DNA of 64,000 nucleotides from Sphingomonas sp. Lineage in GTDB: Bacteria > Pseudomonadota > Alphaproteobacteria > Sphingomonadales > Sphingomonadaceae. Location: positions 475,664 to 539,663 of the forward strand of contig NZ_JAHBZI010000002.1 in NCBI RefSeq assembly GCF_019635515.1, written 5' to 3'. The notes beneath the pieces were generated by a model. It ran no database searches and was not told where the DNA came from. It worked only from the letters and a program-made list of their open reading frames with translations. A program made the position numbers and the translations under genes. This document shows, piece after piece, positions 63,622-64,000 of this stretch (positions within the stretch are counted from its first letter, which is position 1; each line of letters begins with the position of its first letter).

Positions 63622-64000
63622 CTATTCATAGGTGACGGCGATGTTGTCGATCAGGCGGACGCCGCCGATCCGGGCGGCGGCGAGCAGGCGCATCGGCTGA
63701 CCTTCTTGCGGGCTGTCCAGCGTCGCGGCATCACGCAATTCGACATAATCGACATCGAAGCCGGCGGCGCTCAGCGTATCGATCGCCTGCGCCAGCGCTG
63801 CCGCCGGATCGCCGCCGGTGGCGATGGCGCGCTCGGCGGCGCCCAGTGCCCGGGGGAGCGCCACCGCCCTGGCGCGGTCCTCGGGCAGCAGATAGACATT
63901 GCGCGAGGAGAGCGCGAGGCCGTCATCCTCGCGCTGGGTCGGTACGCTCTGGATCGTGAGCGGCAGCTTGAGATCGTCGACCATGCGGCGGATGACCGCC
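63622..64000 (-). CDS. panC: Pantoate-beta-alanine ligase (3' part; runs off the right edge)
   Basis: Final step of pantothenate synthesis, ATP-dependent. The visible ~126 residues are the C-terminal part: VDDLKLPLTIQSVPTQREDDGLALSSRNVYLLPEDRARA, with the SSRN motif, and the end RIGGVRLIDNIAVTYE. The N-terminal HIGH-type ATP site lies outside the window. Stop complement 63622-63624 touches the nested repeat. Confidence 0.93.
   Translation of the reverse strand, partial: AVIRRMVDDLKLPLTIQSVPTQREDDGLALSSRNVYLLPEDRARAVALPRALGAAERAIATGGDPAAALAQAIDTLSAAGFDVDYVELRDAATLDSPQEGQPMRLLAAARIGGVRLIDNIAVTYE

Noticed and set aside
63375..63635. 86-codon plus-strand frame in the nested repeat element
   Set aside because: Composition is that of a translated palindrome (R/A/H-rich), it has no ribosome site, and it runs into the panC stop; treated as non-coding.

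Overview
The window looks like a chromosomal segment of an alphaproteobacterium of the Sphingomonadaceae, most likely Sphingomonas or a close relative. The basis is the high GC content, the very frequent GTGA and ATGA start/stop overlaps, large TonB-dependent receptors, small proteins of sphingomonad type, and the mix of recognisable genes. Assignment is by protein recognition only; no search was run. There is no prophage, integrase, plasmid gene, complete insertion sequence or CRISPR array. It is mostly housekeeping and envelope genes, but it holds several palindromic repeats and three genes broken by one-base shifts.

Layout. 1-6.1 kb: 5' part of aminopeptidase N, divergent from three translationally coupled secreted M28 peptidases, ending in a 188-bp inverted-repeat element. 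6.1-13.7 kb: SDR oxidoreductase, EamA exporter, threonine aldolase, class A penicillin-binding protein, HNH protein, then gluQRS carrying an in-frame palindromic repeat, a HIG1-type protein and a glutathione transferase. 13.7-16.7 kb: cobalamin adenosyltransferase and the ergothioneine genes egtB-egtD, with a second copy of the gluQRS repeat between them. 16.8-22.4 kb: DUF1176 protein, 3-hydroxybutyryl-CoA dehydrogenase, two small secreted proteins, a double-PilZ protein with a structured leader, a CNT nucleoside transporter. 22.5-26.9 kb: a tight run yhhQ-argB-yggT-DUF167-folD-hypothetical-marC. 26.8-31.2 kb: envelope glycosylation genes (GT-C-like membrane protein, GtrA, methyltransferase, DPM-type GT2).

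31.4-37.5 kb: a TonB receptor of haem type with a Fur-box-like site and a DUF6607 partner, a second ZnuD-like receptor with a DUF2946 protein, and tRNA-Lys. 37.5-45.7 kb: folK, family 5 uracil-DNA glycosylase, both enzymes of agmatine-to-putrescine conversion (aguA, aguB), a fourth M28 peptidase and an S9 peptidase. 45.8-50.0 kb: rpsD and the rpiB-glyA-nrdR-trmJ run. 50.0-56.1 kb: two repeat-rich small lipoproteins, a LytTR regulator, a broken membrane HTH-gene remnant, hemA, murI, and a LuxR-HTH/TM/EF-hand protein. 56.2-64.0 kb: plsY, a frameshifted dprA, DUF4403 protein, topA, small membrane/secreted genes, a nested inverted-repeat element, and the 3' part of panC.

The genes suggest a heterotroph that degrades peptides outside the cytoplasm (four M28 enzymes, one S9, PepN), makes putrescine from agmatine, makes ergothioneine, takes up haem- or metal-type ligands through TonB receptors, and modifies an envelope glycan through polyprenyl-linked sugars.
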